From CAWGXG01 sp963826505 (GTDB lineage Bacteria > Chloroflexota > Anaerolineae > Aggregatilineales > Aggregatilineaceae): a stretch of DNA of 64,000 bases. The notes under the pieces were generated by a model, which was not told the DNA's origin, ran no database searches, and worked only from the letters and a program-made list of their open reading frames with translations. The stretch spans positions 672,682-736,681 of the forward strand of contig CAWGXG010000005.1 in NCBI GenBank assembly GCA_963826505.1, written 5' to 3'. The translations under genes were made by a program, and so were the position numbers. This document shows, one piece after another, positions 39,553-49,699 of this stretch; the first letter of the stretch is position 1; each line of letters begins with the position of its first letter.

Positions 39553-40260
39553 CTAAAGCTTGCGCCGCCTGGCCGCCTCGACCAGGCCATCAAACAGCCG
39601 CTGCTGGACCGGGTCCGCAGCCGCCGTCAATTCGGGATGCCACTGCACGGCGATCAACCAGGGATGCTCCGGTATTTCTACGGCTTCTATGGTGCCGTCG
39701 GGCGCGTGGGCGACCACGTGCAGCCCCGTGCCCGGCTGTCGAATGGCCTGGTGGTGCCACGAAGCCGCGCTGAGCTGGCTCCCGCCGACGACGGACGCCA
39801 GACGCGAGTCCGGATCGATCGCGACGGCGTGATCCACCGGCACGCGCGGTGGCGCGCGGTGCAGCACCGCTTCGCCGACCACGTCCGGCAGGTGTTCGAT
39901 CAGCGTGCCGCCCAGCGCCACATTGATCACCTGGGTTCCACGACAAATGCCCAAAAGCGGCATGTCCTGAGTGACGAGGCTGCGCGCCAACGCGATCTCA
40001 CTGCTGTCGCGTTCCAGGTCCACCAGATAATTCGTGGCGTGGCGCGTGCCTCCGTAGAACTCAGGGGCAATGTCGCCGCCGCCGGACAAAATGATGCCGT
40101 CCAGCAGGCTCAACACCTGCGCCACAGCCTCTTCGCCGGGAGGCAGAATCACCGGCAGACCGCCCGCGCGCCGCACCGCGTCCACGTACTCGGCGGGCAG
40201 CCCGAACCGCCGGTTATCGTCCCTACCATAGCTTGTGATCCCAATGACCGGTTTTTCCAT
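39553..40260 (-). CDS. Gamma-glutamyl-gamma-aminobutyrate hydrolase-like (class I GATase fold)
   Basis: A 235-residue PuuD-type hydrolase. The nucleophile Cys is in LLGICRGTQVINVALGG near residue 108 and the His/Glu partners in AVQWHPEL near residue 208. In the Puu pathway it removes glutamate from gamma-glutamyl-GABA. It directly follows the glutamine-synthetase-like gene, which would add the glutamyl group, so both likely act in one gamma-glutamylated amine pathway. Intact. Confidence 0.88.
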   Translation of the reverse strand: MEKPVIGITSYGRDDNRRFGLPAEYVDAVRRAGGLPVILPPGEEAVAQVLSLLDGIILSGGGDIAPEFYGGTRHATNYLVDLERDSSEIALARSLVTQDMPLLGICRGTQVINVALGGTLIEHLPDVVGEAVLHRAPPRVPVDHAVAIDPDSRLASVVGGSQLSAASWHHQAIRQPGTGLHVVAHAPDGTIEAVEIPEHPWLIAVQWHPELTAAADPVQQRLFDGLVEAARRRKL

Positions 40261-40279
40261 ATGCTAACGCTGTCCCCGG

Positions 40280-41674
40280 CTAAATCTGCTCAAAATAACG
40301 CGCGCGTTCCCACGTGGTCACGGCGTTGTCAAAGAGCATCTGCTCGGTTTTGAAAAAGTGCAAATAATGGTCCACCACAAAATCACCGAAGACCCGCCGC
40401 GCAAAACCGCCCTGCTCCATCGCCGCAATCGCGTCGCGCAGCGTGCGCGGTACCTGGGGCAAATTCGCCGCCGAGTAGATGTCGCCGTTGAAGATGTCCG
40501 GCGGCGCAATCTGGTTGCGGATGCCTTCCAGCCCGGCGGCCAGCAGCGCCGCATACGCCAGATAGGGATTCACATCTGCGCCGGGAATCCGTGTTTCGAT
40601 GCGCAGCGATTTGCCACGCCCGACCACGCGGAACCCGGCGGTACGGTTGTCATAGCTCCATGCCAGGGCGGTGGGTGCCCACGATCCCGCCTGGTAACGC
40701 TTATACGAATTGATGGTGGGGGCCATAAACGGCATCAGTTCGCCCGCGTACTTGATCCAGCCGCCCAGAAACCAGCGAAACTCGTCCGACACGGTGGGCA
40801 GATGCGCGTCGTTGCCCACGGGATACTCGCCATCAAAGACGCTGTGTTCCAGCGCCGCATCCCACAGGCTCATATGGATGTGGCAGCTTGAACCGGCGAG
40901 CTTCTGGTCGTACTTCGCCATGAACGACACCGCCAGTCCGAGCTGATCGGCCAGATCCTTGAAACACTGTTTGTAAATAGTCTGGCGATCGGCCATGTCA
41001 AGCACTTCCGCATATCGGATATTCAGCTCATGCTGGCCGGGTCCCCATTCCCCTTTGCTAAACTCCACCGGCACGCCGCTCGCCGACAAATGCTTACGGG
41101 CGGCGGCGTTAAGGGGTTCCTCACGCGTGCCCTGCAAGATGTGATAATCTTCCAGGTAGCTTCCGAAAGGCGTGAGCGCCACATAATTTTTCTCGCGGCT
41201 GCTCTGATATGTCTCGTCGAAGATGTAGTATTCCAGCTCTGAAGCCCCGATCGCCTTGTAGCCCATGGCCGCGGCGGCTTCCACCTGTTGGCGCAGCAGG
41301 GTGCGCGGGGCCACAGAAGTCAAGGCGTGCGTTTTTTCGTCGTAGCTGTCACACATCACCAGGGCGGATTTGTCCAGCCAGGTGGCCATGCGCAGCGTGG
41401 CGAGGTCCGGCACGAGGTGCACATCCCCATAGCCCAGCGCCCAGTTGGCGAACGTGTAACCGGGGACGGGTTCCATCTCCATATCCGTGGTGAACAGGTA
41501 GTCGCAGGCGTGCATCCCCGCCTCGGCGATCTGCTCCAGGAAGAACGCACCGGTCACGCGTTTGCCCATCAACCGCCCGTACAGATCGGGGAAAGCCGTG
41601 ACAATGGTCTCCACCTCCCCGGCTTCGATTTTCTTGCGCAGATCATCGAGCGTCAACATCCCCTGATGTGGCAT
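40280..41674 (-). CDS. Glutamine synthetase-family protein (gamma-glutamylpolyamine synthetase-like)
   Basis: A 464-residue GS-fold ligase. ASELEYYIFDE (metal-binding Glu), GPGQHELNIRYAEVLDMAD, SCHIHMSLWD (the HxHxS-type ATP/metal loop) and INSYKRYQAGSWAPTALAW are in normal order. Sequence style fits PuuA/GlnT-like ligases that glutamylate amines rather than ammonia, and the PuuD-like neighbour supports this. AAGGGG precedes ATG 41674. The amine substrate (putrescine, ethanolamine or another) cannot be read. Confidence 0.88.
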   Translation of the reverse strand: MPHQGMLTLDDLRKKIEAGEVETIVTAFPDLYGRLMGKRVTGAFFLEQIAEAGMHACDYLFTTDMEMEPVPGYTFANWALGYGDVHLVPDLATLRMATWLDKSALVMCDSYDEKTHALTSVAPRTLLRQQVEAAAAMGYKAIGASELEYYIFDETYQSSREKNYVALTPFGSYLEDYHILQGTREEPLNAAARKHLSASGVPVEFSKGEWGPGQHELNIRYAEVLDMADRQTIYKQCFKDLADQLGLAVSFMAKYDQKLAGSSCHIHMSLWDAALEHSVFDGEYPVGNDAHLPTVSDEFRWFLGGWIKYAGELMPFMAPTINSYKRYQAGSWAPTALAWSYDNRTAGFRVVGRGKSLRIETRIPGADVNPYLAYAALLAAGLEGIRNQIAPPDIFNGDIYSAANLPQVPRTLRDAIAAMEQGGFARRVFGDFVVDHYLHFFKTEQMLFDNAVTTWERARYFEQI

Positions 41675-41789
41675 GGTGTTAACCCCTTTTTCGGATTTAC
41701 AGGTGCATCACGGCGGTGCCGGTCTGGACTGGCACGTCCCGGCAAACGAGACTGCACCCCCAGCGCGCAGCGTGCGGCCGCCGGGCGCG

Positions 41790-43176
41790 TCAAATGCGCG
41801 TGCGCAGATGGAACGATTTGGGTCGGGTGAGCTGCTCGTATCCCAGGACAGACAGGGTGCATCCCCGCCCGGAATCCTTGACACCGGTCCAGGCCAGCGC
41901 CGGATCGAGGTAATCGCAGCGATTCATAAAGACGGTGCCCGTTTCCAGGCGCTGGCCGAGGGTCAGCGCGGCCTCTTCGTCGGTCGTCCAGATGGAAGCC
42001 GTCAACCCATACTGGCTGTCATTCATCAGCCGCAGCGCTTCAGCCTCGCTCGCGACCCGCATAATGCCGACCACGGGCCCGAAGGTCTCTTCGGACATGA
42101 CGCGCATGGCGTGATCCACATCGACCAGTACCTGAGGGGCGAGGTAGGGAGTGCCTGGTTGGGACCGCTCAAACCGCTTTTCATCGATCAGCGCCCGCGC
42201 CCCGGCCTTGACCGCTTCGTCAATCTGCTCGCGCACAAACGTCGCCGCCCGCGTCGTGACCATTGGCCCCAGGGTTGTTTCGGGCAGCGTGGGATCGTCC
42301 AGAATGTACTGGTTAGTCAGATCGACGAAGCCTTCGACGAAATCGGTATAAGATAGCGCTGTCGACATAGATGCGTTCCACGCCGCAGCACGACTGTCCC
42401 GAATTGAAGTTGGCCCCGTCCACCAGATTTTCGATAGCATGCGGCGAGATTGACATCGGACCGCACGTAAGCCGGGTCCTTCCCGCCCAGTTCCAGCCCG
42501 GTCGCGATGAAGCGCCCACTGGCCGCCCGCTGCACGGAATGGCCGCCGGGCACCGATCCTGTGAACGCGACAAAGTCCACGCGCTCGTTGCCGATAATGT
42601 CGGCCACGTCGTCGTGCGTGGCGTGCAGAAACTGGAAAACGCCTTCCGGGAAACCAGCGGCCGCGCACGCATCGGCGATGCGTTCCGCGCACAACGGAGT
42701 TCTGGTGCGAATGCTTGAGCACGACGGCATTTCCGGCCATCAGAGCGGGCACGATGGAGTTCACCGCCGTCAAATAAGGGTAATTCCAGGGAGCCAACAC
42801 CAGCACCACGCCCACCGGATCGCGGCGGATGAACCGCGTGAAGCCGTCCAGCGGCTCGACCTTTACATCCGCGAGCGCCCGGTCGGCAGCACCGAATCAT
42901 ATAGCGGGCGCGTTCCTCAAAGCGCAGCACCTCCAACGGCGTATAGCGGATGGGGCGACCCATCTGCCATGTAATCTCTTCGGCGATGCGGTCCTTCTGC
43001 GCCACGAACGCATCGACCATCCGGCTGCACAACTCGGCGCGCCGGGCTACCGGGAGTTCTTTCCATTCTGACTGGGCCGCGCGCGCCAGGGCCAGGATCG
43101 CGTCGATTTGCTCGGCGCTGGCCGTCTCGCGCTCAACATAAACTCTGCCATCTACGGGAGAAATTGTTTGAAACAT
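41790..43176 (-). pseudogene. Aldehyde dehydrogenase, multiple frameshifts
   Basis: Fragments in three frames reassemble into an ALDH of about 462 residues: ISPVDGRVYVERETASAEQ at the start, VLVLAPWNYPYLTAVNSIVP, FVAFTGSVPGGHSVQ, ATGLELGGKDPAYV with the general-base Glu, NFNSGQSCCGVERIYV with the nucleophile Cys, then EETFGPVVGIMRV. At least four single-base frameshifts lie between about 42350 and 42900. NAD-dependent oxidation of an aminoaldehyde would fit a Puu-like pathway with the next two genes. The catalytic residues are intact, so assembly error is likely. Confidence 0.85.
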
Positions 43177-43398
43177 GGTCGCTCCAAAGGGTTTCAGGCT
43201 GTCCCAAGAAAGTAATCACCCCACGCCGGGCCGTTCGCACCATTCCCTTGAGGGAAAGGGTTAGCGGGAATGGGGCAAAGCGTCTCAAAACAAAGCTGGG
43301 GTCGCGTTGCACACTTGTTCATTATATGCGGTCGCCGATTTAAACAAAAACGGGCCGCGCCCTGCGTCCGACACGGCACGACCCTGTTAACTCATCTC

Positions 43399-44460
43399 TC
43401 AGCCTTGATCGCGCAGCACGTCGCCAATCGCTTGCGCATAGGCCGCGCTGTCCGGATCGCCCGTGATTAACTCGATCTGATCGGGAGCGGTCACACCCAG
43501 CCCTAATTCAACCGCGCGGGCGATCTGTTCCTGCTCGAAGATGCGCCCGCGCATCACTTCTGGCGTGGTGCCGAAGTAACGCAAAATCGCCACGCCGACA
43601 GCATCCAATGCCACGCGGTCAGTTCCGGCCAGGATCACCTGAAATCCACGCGCTGGCCGGTATCCGGCCCGCCCGTCACGAAAGCCTGCACGCCGTCCAA
43701 TACAATGAGGTCGGGCGTGTAGGCAGTGTTGATTTCGGCGATCATGTGGCGCTGGTGCGTTGAGCCGTGTAGCTCACTCATGAAGTTATATCCCCCACTG
43801 GGCGCAAATTTGGCCACCATGCCCACGGAGTTCTTGAGGGAAAGCGTAAAATGCCCGCCGTAGCGATGCGTCTTCAGGCAGCACGTCTGGACGATCGTAT
43901 CAGCCTGCAAGGCCGGGCGTGCGAACCAGAAGCCGCTGCTCCAATGGCTGCTGGCCGGTTGCAGCCATTCCCAATCCCCCGGCCCCAGGTCGTCGAAGAT
44001 CAGAGTCTGGAAGCCCAACGCGTCAGCCATCTGGAACAGGCCCTTGCTGCTGCATGACCTGCCGCGTGTTGCCCATGCCGCTGCGATCCCCCACGGTGAT
44101 CCCGCTGACGCCCATCGCCTGCAAGCGCTGCACCAGCGCGGTCAGCGTGTCGGCATGCGTCGAGCCGGGCGTCGGATCGGCGCTGTTGAAGTTCGCTTTG
44201 AGAAACACCCGTTTGTCCTGAACGGGGTTGATTCCCAGCAAGTCCAAAGCCGCGTTGACTCCGGCAGCGCGGTCTGTCGTTTTCACAAAGGCAATGGGCG
44301 ACGTGCGTGCGCCGGGTTTGCGCGCGATTGGGATTATGCGCGGCTGCGCGACACCGGCGGCGCGAGCGACATCGCCCATCCCCATCCGCGACAGGAGCGC
44401 ACCGCCGCTCACCCCTGCCGTGACCTTCAAGAAAGACCGTCGATTGATCCCGTGTCCCAT
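43399..44460 (-). pseudogene. DUF362-family protein with Tat-type signal, two frameshifts
   Basis: Three overlapping frames give about 350 residues. The N-terminus INRRSFLKVTAGVSGGALL is a Tat-type signal (RRSFLK). The body shows DUF362 landmarks: KRVFLKANFNSADP, GITVGDRSGMG, TCCLKTHRYGGHFTLSLKNSVGM, LIVLDGVQAFVTGGP and AGTDRVALDAVGVAIL. Frameshifts near 44030 and 43637. DUF362 proteins are often linked to iron-sulfur clusters but have no settled role. Start ATG 44460 follows GGGAG. Confidence 0.85.
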
Positions 44461-44686
44461 CGCTTTCACTCCCACGCTAACGTTAAGTCTCGTTCCGTCG
44501 TATGCACGGGGCGGTCACTTATGGGCATGACTCACCCGTGCTCTCGATTTTACCCCCATAATGGCGCGCGGTGCAGCCGCGTCAGGATGCGGTTTTCTCA
44601 GCGCGGATAGAATGGGTAAGATTGGGGCCGGTATCACCGCGCGGAAATGGAATCTCCTGCGGGGAAAGAGAGTTGAGGGCAGACGC

Positions 44687-45172
44687 ATGACTAACAGCAT
44701 TCAGTATTACGCCATAGGCACGATCCACAGCCCGTTCAAAAACATTGAGGGCATGCCGATTCAGCCTGCGGGAGCCGCCGGAGTGCAGGGCACAGTCGTA
44801 GTTTTTCCGGAATTCGTGGCCGGTCTGGCCGATCTCGACGGCTTCTCCCACATCATTCTGTTGTACCACCTGCATCGCGTCGAGCACGCGCAGCTCACGG
44901 TGATCCCGTTTCTGGATTCGCAGCCGCACGGCGTATTTGCCACACGCGCCCCAAAGCGCCCCAACCCCATCGGCCTGTCGATCGTGAAACTGGTGTCTGT
45001 CGTTGAGGCCACGCTCACCATCGAAAACGTGGATATCCTGGACGGCACTCCCCTGCTCGACATCAAGCCCTACGTGCCCGCCTTCGACTATCAGCCGGAC
45101 GTCCGGACGGGCTGGCTCGAAAGCACGAGCGATCGTGTCCGCCGTAAACGATCCGACGACCGCTTCAGTTAG
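44687..45172 (+). CDS. TrmO-family tRNA methyltransferase (YaeB/TsaA-like)
   Basis: About 161 residues. IGTIHSPFKNIEGMPIQP near residue 10, GFSHIILLYHLH, and TRAPKRPNPIGLSIVKL are the hallmark motifs of the TrmO/YaeB beta-barrel, a SAM-dependent enzyme that N6-methylates t6A37 in some tRNAs. The C-terminal domain of bacterial TrmO is missing; the short form is common in archaea and many bacteria, where other roles are possible. ATG 44687 with GAGGGC is the start. Stand-alone gene between convergent neighbours. Confidence 0.88.
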   Translation: MTNSIQYYAIGTIHSPFKNIEGMPIQPAGAAGVQGTVVVFPEFVAGLADLDGFSHIILLYHLHRVEHAQLTVIPFLDSQPHGVFATRAPKRPNPIGLSIVKLVSVVEATLTIENVDILDGTPLLDIKPYVPAFDYQPDVRTGWLESTSDRVRRKRSDDRFS

Positions 45173-45193
45173 GCACACGCCGGGCGGCACGCT

Positions 45194-46381
45194 CTAAGCG
45201 TGTGCCACCGCTCCAATAGCTGACGCAAACCCAGGCAGCGCCCGGTCGATCATCGCATCGTTGGCGGTCAGCGACAGTCGAAAGTACCCCGGCTGTTCGA
45301 CGATCGTCCCCGGCAGGCACAACACGCGGTGCTCCGCCAGGCGTTGAGCGAATGCCCAGTCATCGGCCACGGGCGATTTTACCAGCAGGTAGAATGTCCC
45401 CTCCGGCACATGCACGCCGTAGCCCATCCGCTGCAGCTCGCTCACCATCCGATCGCGCTTGGCCTGCAAGTGCTCGATGTCGATCGAGAGCTTGTTGAGA
45501 TCCGGCAGCGCGTGTTGCAGCAGCGCGTTAGGGAATGAAAAACCGGTCATCACCTGCGTGCCGAACACGGCCTGACGCACCGCGTCGCGGTCGGGCATGG
45601 TCGGCGGCAGCGCGATGTAGCCCAAGCGCTGGCCCGGCGTCAACAGGGTTTTGCCGTAGGTGTAGAGCACGAAGGAATTCGGATAATACTCGGTCGGGCT
45701 GTGGAACACATTCCCATCGTACACGATCCGGCTGTACGCTTCGTCGGACAGCAGATAGATCGGGCGGTCGTGACGCTGGCTGGCCTCGGTCAGCACGCCC
45801 GCCAGCGCGCGCAGCGTTTCGGGCGGGTAGATTTTGCCAGTCGGATTGTGGGGGGTGTTGACCAGCAGCGCGCAGGTGCGCGGCGTGATAGCCGCGGCGA
45901 TCGCGTCGACGTCGAGATCATGCGTCTCCGCGTCCACCGCCACCCGCACGGGCACGCCCCCCGCCATGATGATCAGTGACTCGTAGAAAAACCAGGGAGG
46001 CGTGATGAAGATCACCTCGTCGCCGGGATTGACCACGGCGTTTAACGCGACCGCAATCGCTGCGAAGCCGCCCGTCGTCATATGGATGTCGTCCGGATCG
46101 AACGGAATTCCACGCCATCCGCGCAGCATCTCCGCGACCGCTTCCTGCGCGTCCCGCTCGCTGGTTTTGTAGGCGAACCAGTCTTTGTCCTGTGGAACAC
46201 TCCACTTGTGCAGAGCATCTACGTAGCGCGCCAGCGGCATTTCGTGGGGGTTGCCTACCGCGAAATCGCTCAGATCGGATCCCTGATTCTGTTCGTTGTA
46301 GAACGTGAAGAATTGCAGGAAGGGCTGCATCGCGTCCAACGAGCGCTGGACCCGCTGCGAGAATCGGTGTGAGAGTGCCAT
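45194..46381 (-). CDS. Class I/II aminotransferase
   Basis: A 395-residue PLP aminotransferase of fold type I. LVNTPHNPTGKIYPPE, IYLLSDEAYSRIVYDG and YTYGKTLLTPGQRLGYIAL (Schiff-base Lys in YGKT) are in the usual order, and FRLSLTANDAMIDRALPGF closes the C-terminus with the substrate Arg. Aspartate or aromatic amino acids are the common donors. Intact, monocistronic by appearance. Confidence 0.92.
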   Translation of the reverse strand: MALSHRFSQRVQRSLDAMQPFLQFFTFYNEQNQGSDLSDFAVGNPHEMPLARYVDALHKWSVPQDKDWFAYKTSERDAQEAVAEMLRGWRGIPFDPDDIHMTTGGFAAIAVALNAVVNPGDEVIFITPPWFFYESLIIMAGGVPVRVAVDAETHDLDVDAIAAAITPRTCALLVNTPHNPTGKIYPPETLRALAGVLTEASQRHDRPIYLLSDEAYSRIVYDGNVFHSPTEYYPNSFVLYTYGKTLLTPGQRLGYIALPPTMPDRDAVRQAVFGTQVMTGFSFPNALLQHALPDLNKLSIDIEHLQAKRDRMVSELQRMGYGVHVPEGTFYLLVKSPVADDWAFAQRLAEHRVLCLPGTIVEQPGYFRLSLTANDAMIDRALPGFASAIGAVAHA

Positions 46382-46512
46382 GAATTGCCTCCTGGACAGC
46401 CACAGCGAGCACGTGGCTGCTCATGAATTTATGTACATCAAACTTAAACCAGGCAGAGTTGGGATGCCAATAGCGCCGGTCATTGGGAGAATTCTGAAGG
46501 TGAACCGGGTGA

Positions 46513-47064
46513 TTATGCCTCTTCGAGCTGCCCGGCGAGGTCCAGCAATTTCAGGATCGTGTTCCAGTTGCGCACCGTGCCGGATACTTTCAGCTTGCGC
46601 TCAAGCAGCACGTTATTGAGCTTGGAGCGCCCCAACCCATCGGGATAGTAGAGGTAGGCTTCGCTGCCTACGACGCGTATGGTTTCCGGGCCGGAATACG
46701 AGTCCAGCAGGGCGCTGATGGCGTCTGGCGTGGGGCTATCCGACAGAAACATCACCACCCGCTTGCTCGGATCGGCCAGATCGGCTGGGAGCGGATTCCG
46801 GCTGACCACGTCTTCAAACTCGCTCAGCGTGCGCAGCAAGATATCCGAGTGAAATCCAAAGCGCTGCTCGATTCCCGCTTCGAGCTGGCCGCGCAGCGCG
46901 GCGCGATCCGCAGTTGCGCTCTGAAACGCAACATTCCCGCTCTGCAAAATGGTATGCACCTGCGTTAACCCGAGTGTCTCAAGCAGGGCGCGGAGATCAC
47001 TCATCGCGATCTTTTTGTTCCCGCCAACATTGATCCCGCGCAGCAGAGCAATCGTGATTGGCAT
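46513..47064 (-). CDS. DUF1697-family protein
   Basis: A 183-residue protein. ITIALLRGINVGGNKKIAMSD at the N-terminus, TILQSGNVAFQS and LNNVLLERKLKVSGTVRNW identify DUF1697, a widespread family without known function. ATG 47064 follows GAGGATAGGGG. The frame is open into the upstream HAD gene, giving an apparent 497-residue fusion, but this disappears if one base near 47190 is corrected. Confidence 0.9.
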   Translation of the reverse strand: MPITIALLRGINVGGNKKIAMSDLRALLETLGLTQVHTILQSGNVAFQSATADRAALRGQLEAGIEQRFGFHSDILLRTLSEFEDVVSRNPLPADLADPSKRVVMFLSDSPTPDAISALLDSYSGPETIRVVGSEAYLYYPDGLGRSKLNNVLLERKLKVSGTVRNWNTILKLLDLAGQLEEA

Positions 47065-47144
47065 AGCCCCTATCCTCGAATTTGAAGGCTTTCGTTGTGC
47101 AAATTCTAGGGGTTTGGAGCGGGTATGCCTAGGCGGGCAGCGTC

Positions 47145-48006
47145 TCAGCGCCCGGTGAACATTTCGAGCAGGGCCGCGTACTGCAAGAAAGTCCGTCACG
47201 ATGAAGTCGGCCCCAGCCGCCAACAGGCGCTGGCGTTTGCGCGGGTCAAGACCCTGGCGCTGTTCTTCATTCGCGGCGATCCCAAGGGCCAGGGCATCTT
47301 GAGCCTTGGCGTTGCGGATCTCGACCGGGCCATCACCCACCACCAGGAGTTCTTCACCGTGCAGATCGTGATCGCGTATGATGGCCTGGATGATGCGCTC
47401 TTTAGAATAGTCTTCAGTGTCGTCTCGTGCGCCGTAAATATGCTCGCCGAACAAGGCTGACACGCCGAGTGCCGCCGCTTCCTCCTGGACGTAGATGTGA
47501 TCGGAGCCGCTGGCCAGATACAGCGTCACCTGGCGGTCGTGCAGCCCTTGCAGAAACGCGCGGACTCCGGCAATCGTCAGCGTATCCGCTGCTGCACCAG
47601 GGTCGCCCGCCCCCTCCATTTCGGCCAGACGCACGCGCACCGGCTTCAGCAGTCTTTCGTTGTAGATCTTCTTATAGGCCGCGGCGGGCATCGGCTGTTG
47701 GGCCAGCCCATAGCGGCGCACGGTGTCTTCCAGCCAGCGCATCTGCTCAATGGTCAGGACGCCGGTCGAGCGATCCACGAAACTGGCGACTTCGTCCTCC
47801 AACCCAGCCGGAACGGCGTGCCCCTCGCAGATCATCTCCACCATCAGCGGGATCATGATCGCTTCCCACCCCCGGCGAATCACCGAGATCGTGCCGTCGA
47901 AATCAAACAGCGCGTGGCGCACATGGCCCAAACGCGCGTGCGGATTCGCCACTTCCAGCCAGGGATAGGCGGGCAGATCGGATGAGGTCATTGGAGTGTC
48001 GCTCAT
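47145..48006 (-). CDS. HAD-family phosphatase
   Basis: About 286 residues. Motif I FDFDGTIS near residue 34 with nucleophile Asp, motif II LYLASGSDH, and motif IV LLVVGDGPVEIRNAK. The cap is a helical insert as in phosphoserine phosphatase/beta-phosphoglucomutase types. One extra or missing base near 47190 hides the natural end QYAALLEMFTGR and TGA 47145-47147. The ATG overlaps the stop of the kinase gene, so it is the fourth gene of a coupled unit. It probably dephosphorylates the kinase or isomerase product. Confidence 0.85.
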
Positions 48007-49061
48007 GAAGTCGCAACCTGGGTGTGGGCCCGGTCATAACGGGCGAGGATTTCATCAGGCGCAGCCGTCCCGGTCTGGTTCAGTTTTTCGACCACGACCG
48101 CCGCCGCCAGGTTGGCGATCGCCCCGGCTTCCCAGGGCGTCGCTTCGACCGCCAGCGTTGCCACCAGCGCCGCGATAAAGGTGTCGCCCGCCCCGACCAG
48201 ATCGAGCGGCGGCTGCACTGGAGCGGCCGGCAGGTGACGCTGCTGCCCCTCGGCGCACACCAGGACCCCCTCGTCACCCAACGTGATAAATGCCGGACGA
48301 CCGGACTCCGCGTTCAGCGTGCCGCCGATGCGCGCCAGATCGTCGCGCTGCAAGGCGTAGGGATCGCGTCCGGGCGCATACGCCAGCGCGGCTTCGATCC
48401 GGTTCGGCTTGAGGATCATGCCGCGAAACAAGCCGATCCGGCGGCGGGAATCCACGACAAAGGGCTTACCCGTATTCTCTGCCGCGAGACCGTTCAGGGC
48501 TGCGCGCACCCGCTCCGTGACAATACCGTTCACTTCCAACTGGTCTGAGATCAGCAGCGCGTCCAACGTAGGCAGCCGCCGCCGTACAACGTCGATCAGA
48601 GCATCTTCCAGCGCGGAACCAAGCGGCTCGTCGTTCTCGAAATCCAGGCGGGCGTCTTCCTGCTGGGAATCATAGCCTTGCAGCATGGGCTTGATGTAGG
48701 CGGTCGTGCTGCGCTCCGGTGACCGGATCAGCTCGCCGCAGTTCACGCCCGCTGTGGTCAGAACGTCCGCGAGGATCTTCGCGCGCCAATCGTCTCCCAA
48801 TACGGAAAAAACCACGACCTCCCCCACGCCCATCGCTTGAAGGTTGTTCGCGACATTGGCTCCTGCGCCGGGTGAGAAAACCTCGCGCACCACCGGGCGG
48901 GGGAAATGCGGCGTTTCGCGCGACAGGAAAGCGCGCGTCATGTCCGCGTACCAGTACGCGTCTAGCGCCAGATCGCCGATCACGCCAATGCGCTGACCGG
49001 CATAGCGTCCCATAATCTCCTGGAGGCGCGGCCTAGTCAGGTCTGCTAAGCGGTCCATCAT
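48003..49061 (-). CDS. PfkB-family carbohydrate kinase, RfaE/HldA-like
   Basis: A 352-residue PfkB kinase. IGVIGDLALDAYWYADM near residue 25 and GAGANVANNLQAMG resemble the kinase domain of HldE (heptose 7-phosphate kinase); catalytic motif LVGAGDTFIAAL near residue 295. The nucleotidyltransferase domain of HldE is absent. Both ends overlap the neighbouring genes by four bases. The presence of a GmhA-like isomerase next to it suggests a heptose- or sedoheptulose-type phosphate substrate; that is inference. Confidence 0.85.
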   Translation of the reverse strand: MMDRLADLTRPRLQEIMGRYAGQRIGVIGDLALDAYWYADMTRAFLSRETPHFPRPVVREVFSPGAGANVANNLQAMGVGEVVVFSVLGDDWRAKILADVLTTAGVNCGELIRSPERSTTAYIKPMLQGYDSQQEDARLDFENDEPLGSALEDALIDVVRRRLPTLDALLISDQLEVNGIVTERVRAALNGLAAENTGKPFVVDSRRRIGLFRGMILKPNRIEAALAYAPGRDPYALQRDDLARIGGTLNAESGRPAFITLGDEGVLVCAEGQQRHLPAAPVQPPLDLVGAGDTFIAALVATLAVEATPWEAGAIANLAAAVVVEKLNQTGTAAPDEILARYDRAHTQVATS

Positions 49062-49699
49062 CCCTCACCCGTCTCCGCGCCATCCCCAAAAAACGTGTTT
49101 TCCAGCATCTCGCACAAGGCGTGGTAGCACAGGATATGCAGCTCTTGTACGCGGTCGGTGCGCTGGGCGGGCACACGCACGGCGACATCGGCCAGCGGGG
49201 CCAACTTTCCGCCGTCCCCTCCGGTGAGCGCAATCACCGTCACGTTCAGCGAGCGGGCGACCTGGGCCGCGTACGTCACATTGCGGGCGTTGCCGCTCGT
49301 GCTGATGCCCAGCAGCACATCGCCCGGACGCGCTAGCGCCAGCAGTTCTTGCGCCAGATTGACATCGCGATCGGGCATATCGTTCGCCACCGCGCTGGCC
49401 AGCGACGGATTGGCCCCCAACACGACCACGCGCAAGCCCGGCTCAAGATTGCGCGCCAGACACGCGCCGTCCGGTTGGGCGGCCAGCCGCGCGCGCAGAC
49501 CATCCGGCAGCGTCCGGCGGCGGGCATAGGATTTTAGCAGCTCGCCGGAGATATGCAGCGCGTCCGCCATACTGCCGCCGTTGCCGCACACAAACAGCGT
49601 GCCTCCGCTGTCTGAAGCAGCGGTCAGCTCGTGATAACGCGCGCATCAGGTCTGCATGACAGGTTCCAGCGCCGGATGCCGGTCCGTGAGCTCTGCCAT
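49058..49699 (-). pseudogene. SIS-domain sugar isomerase (GmhA-like), frameshifted near its start
   Basis: About 213 residues. The SIS phosphosugar motifs FVCGNGGSMADALHISGE near residue 38 and GISTSGNARNV near residue 110 match GmhA (sedoheptulose 7-phosphate isomerase) style. ATG 49699 begins MAELTDRHPALEPVMQT; two single-base changes near 49628-49645 join it to YHELTAASDSGGTL. The ATG overlaps the stop of the gene upstream (TGATG) and the stop overlaps the kinase start (ATGA). Probably isomerises the sugar phosphate handled by the neighbouring kinase and phosphatase. Confidence 0.82.
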
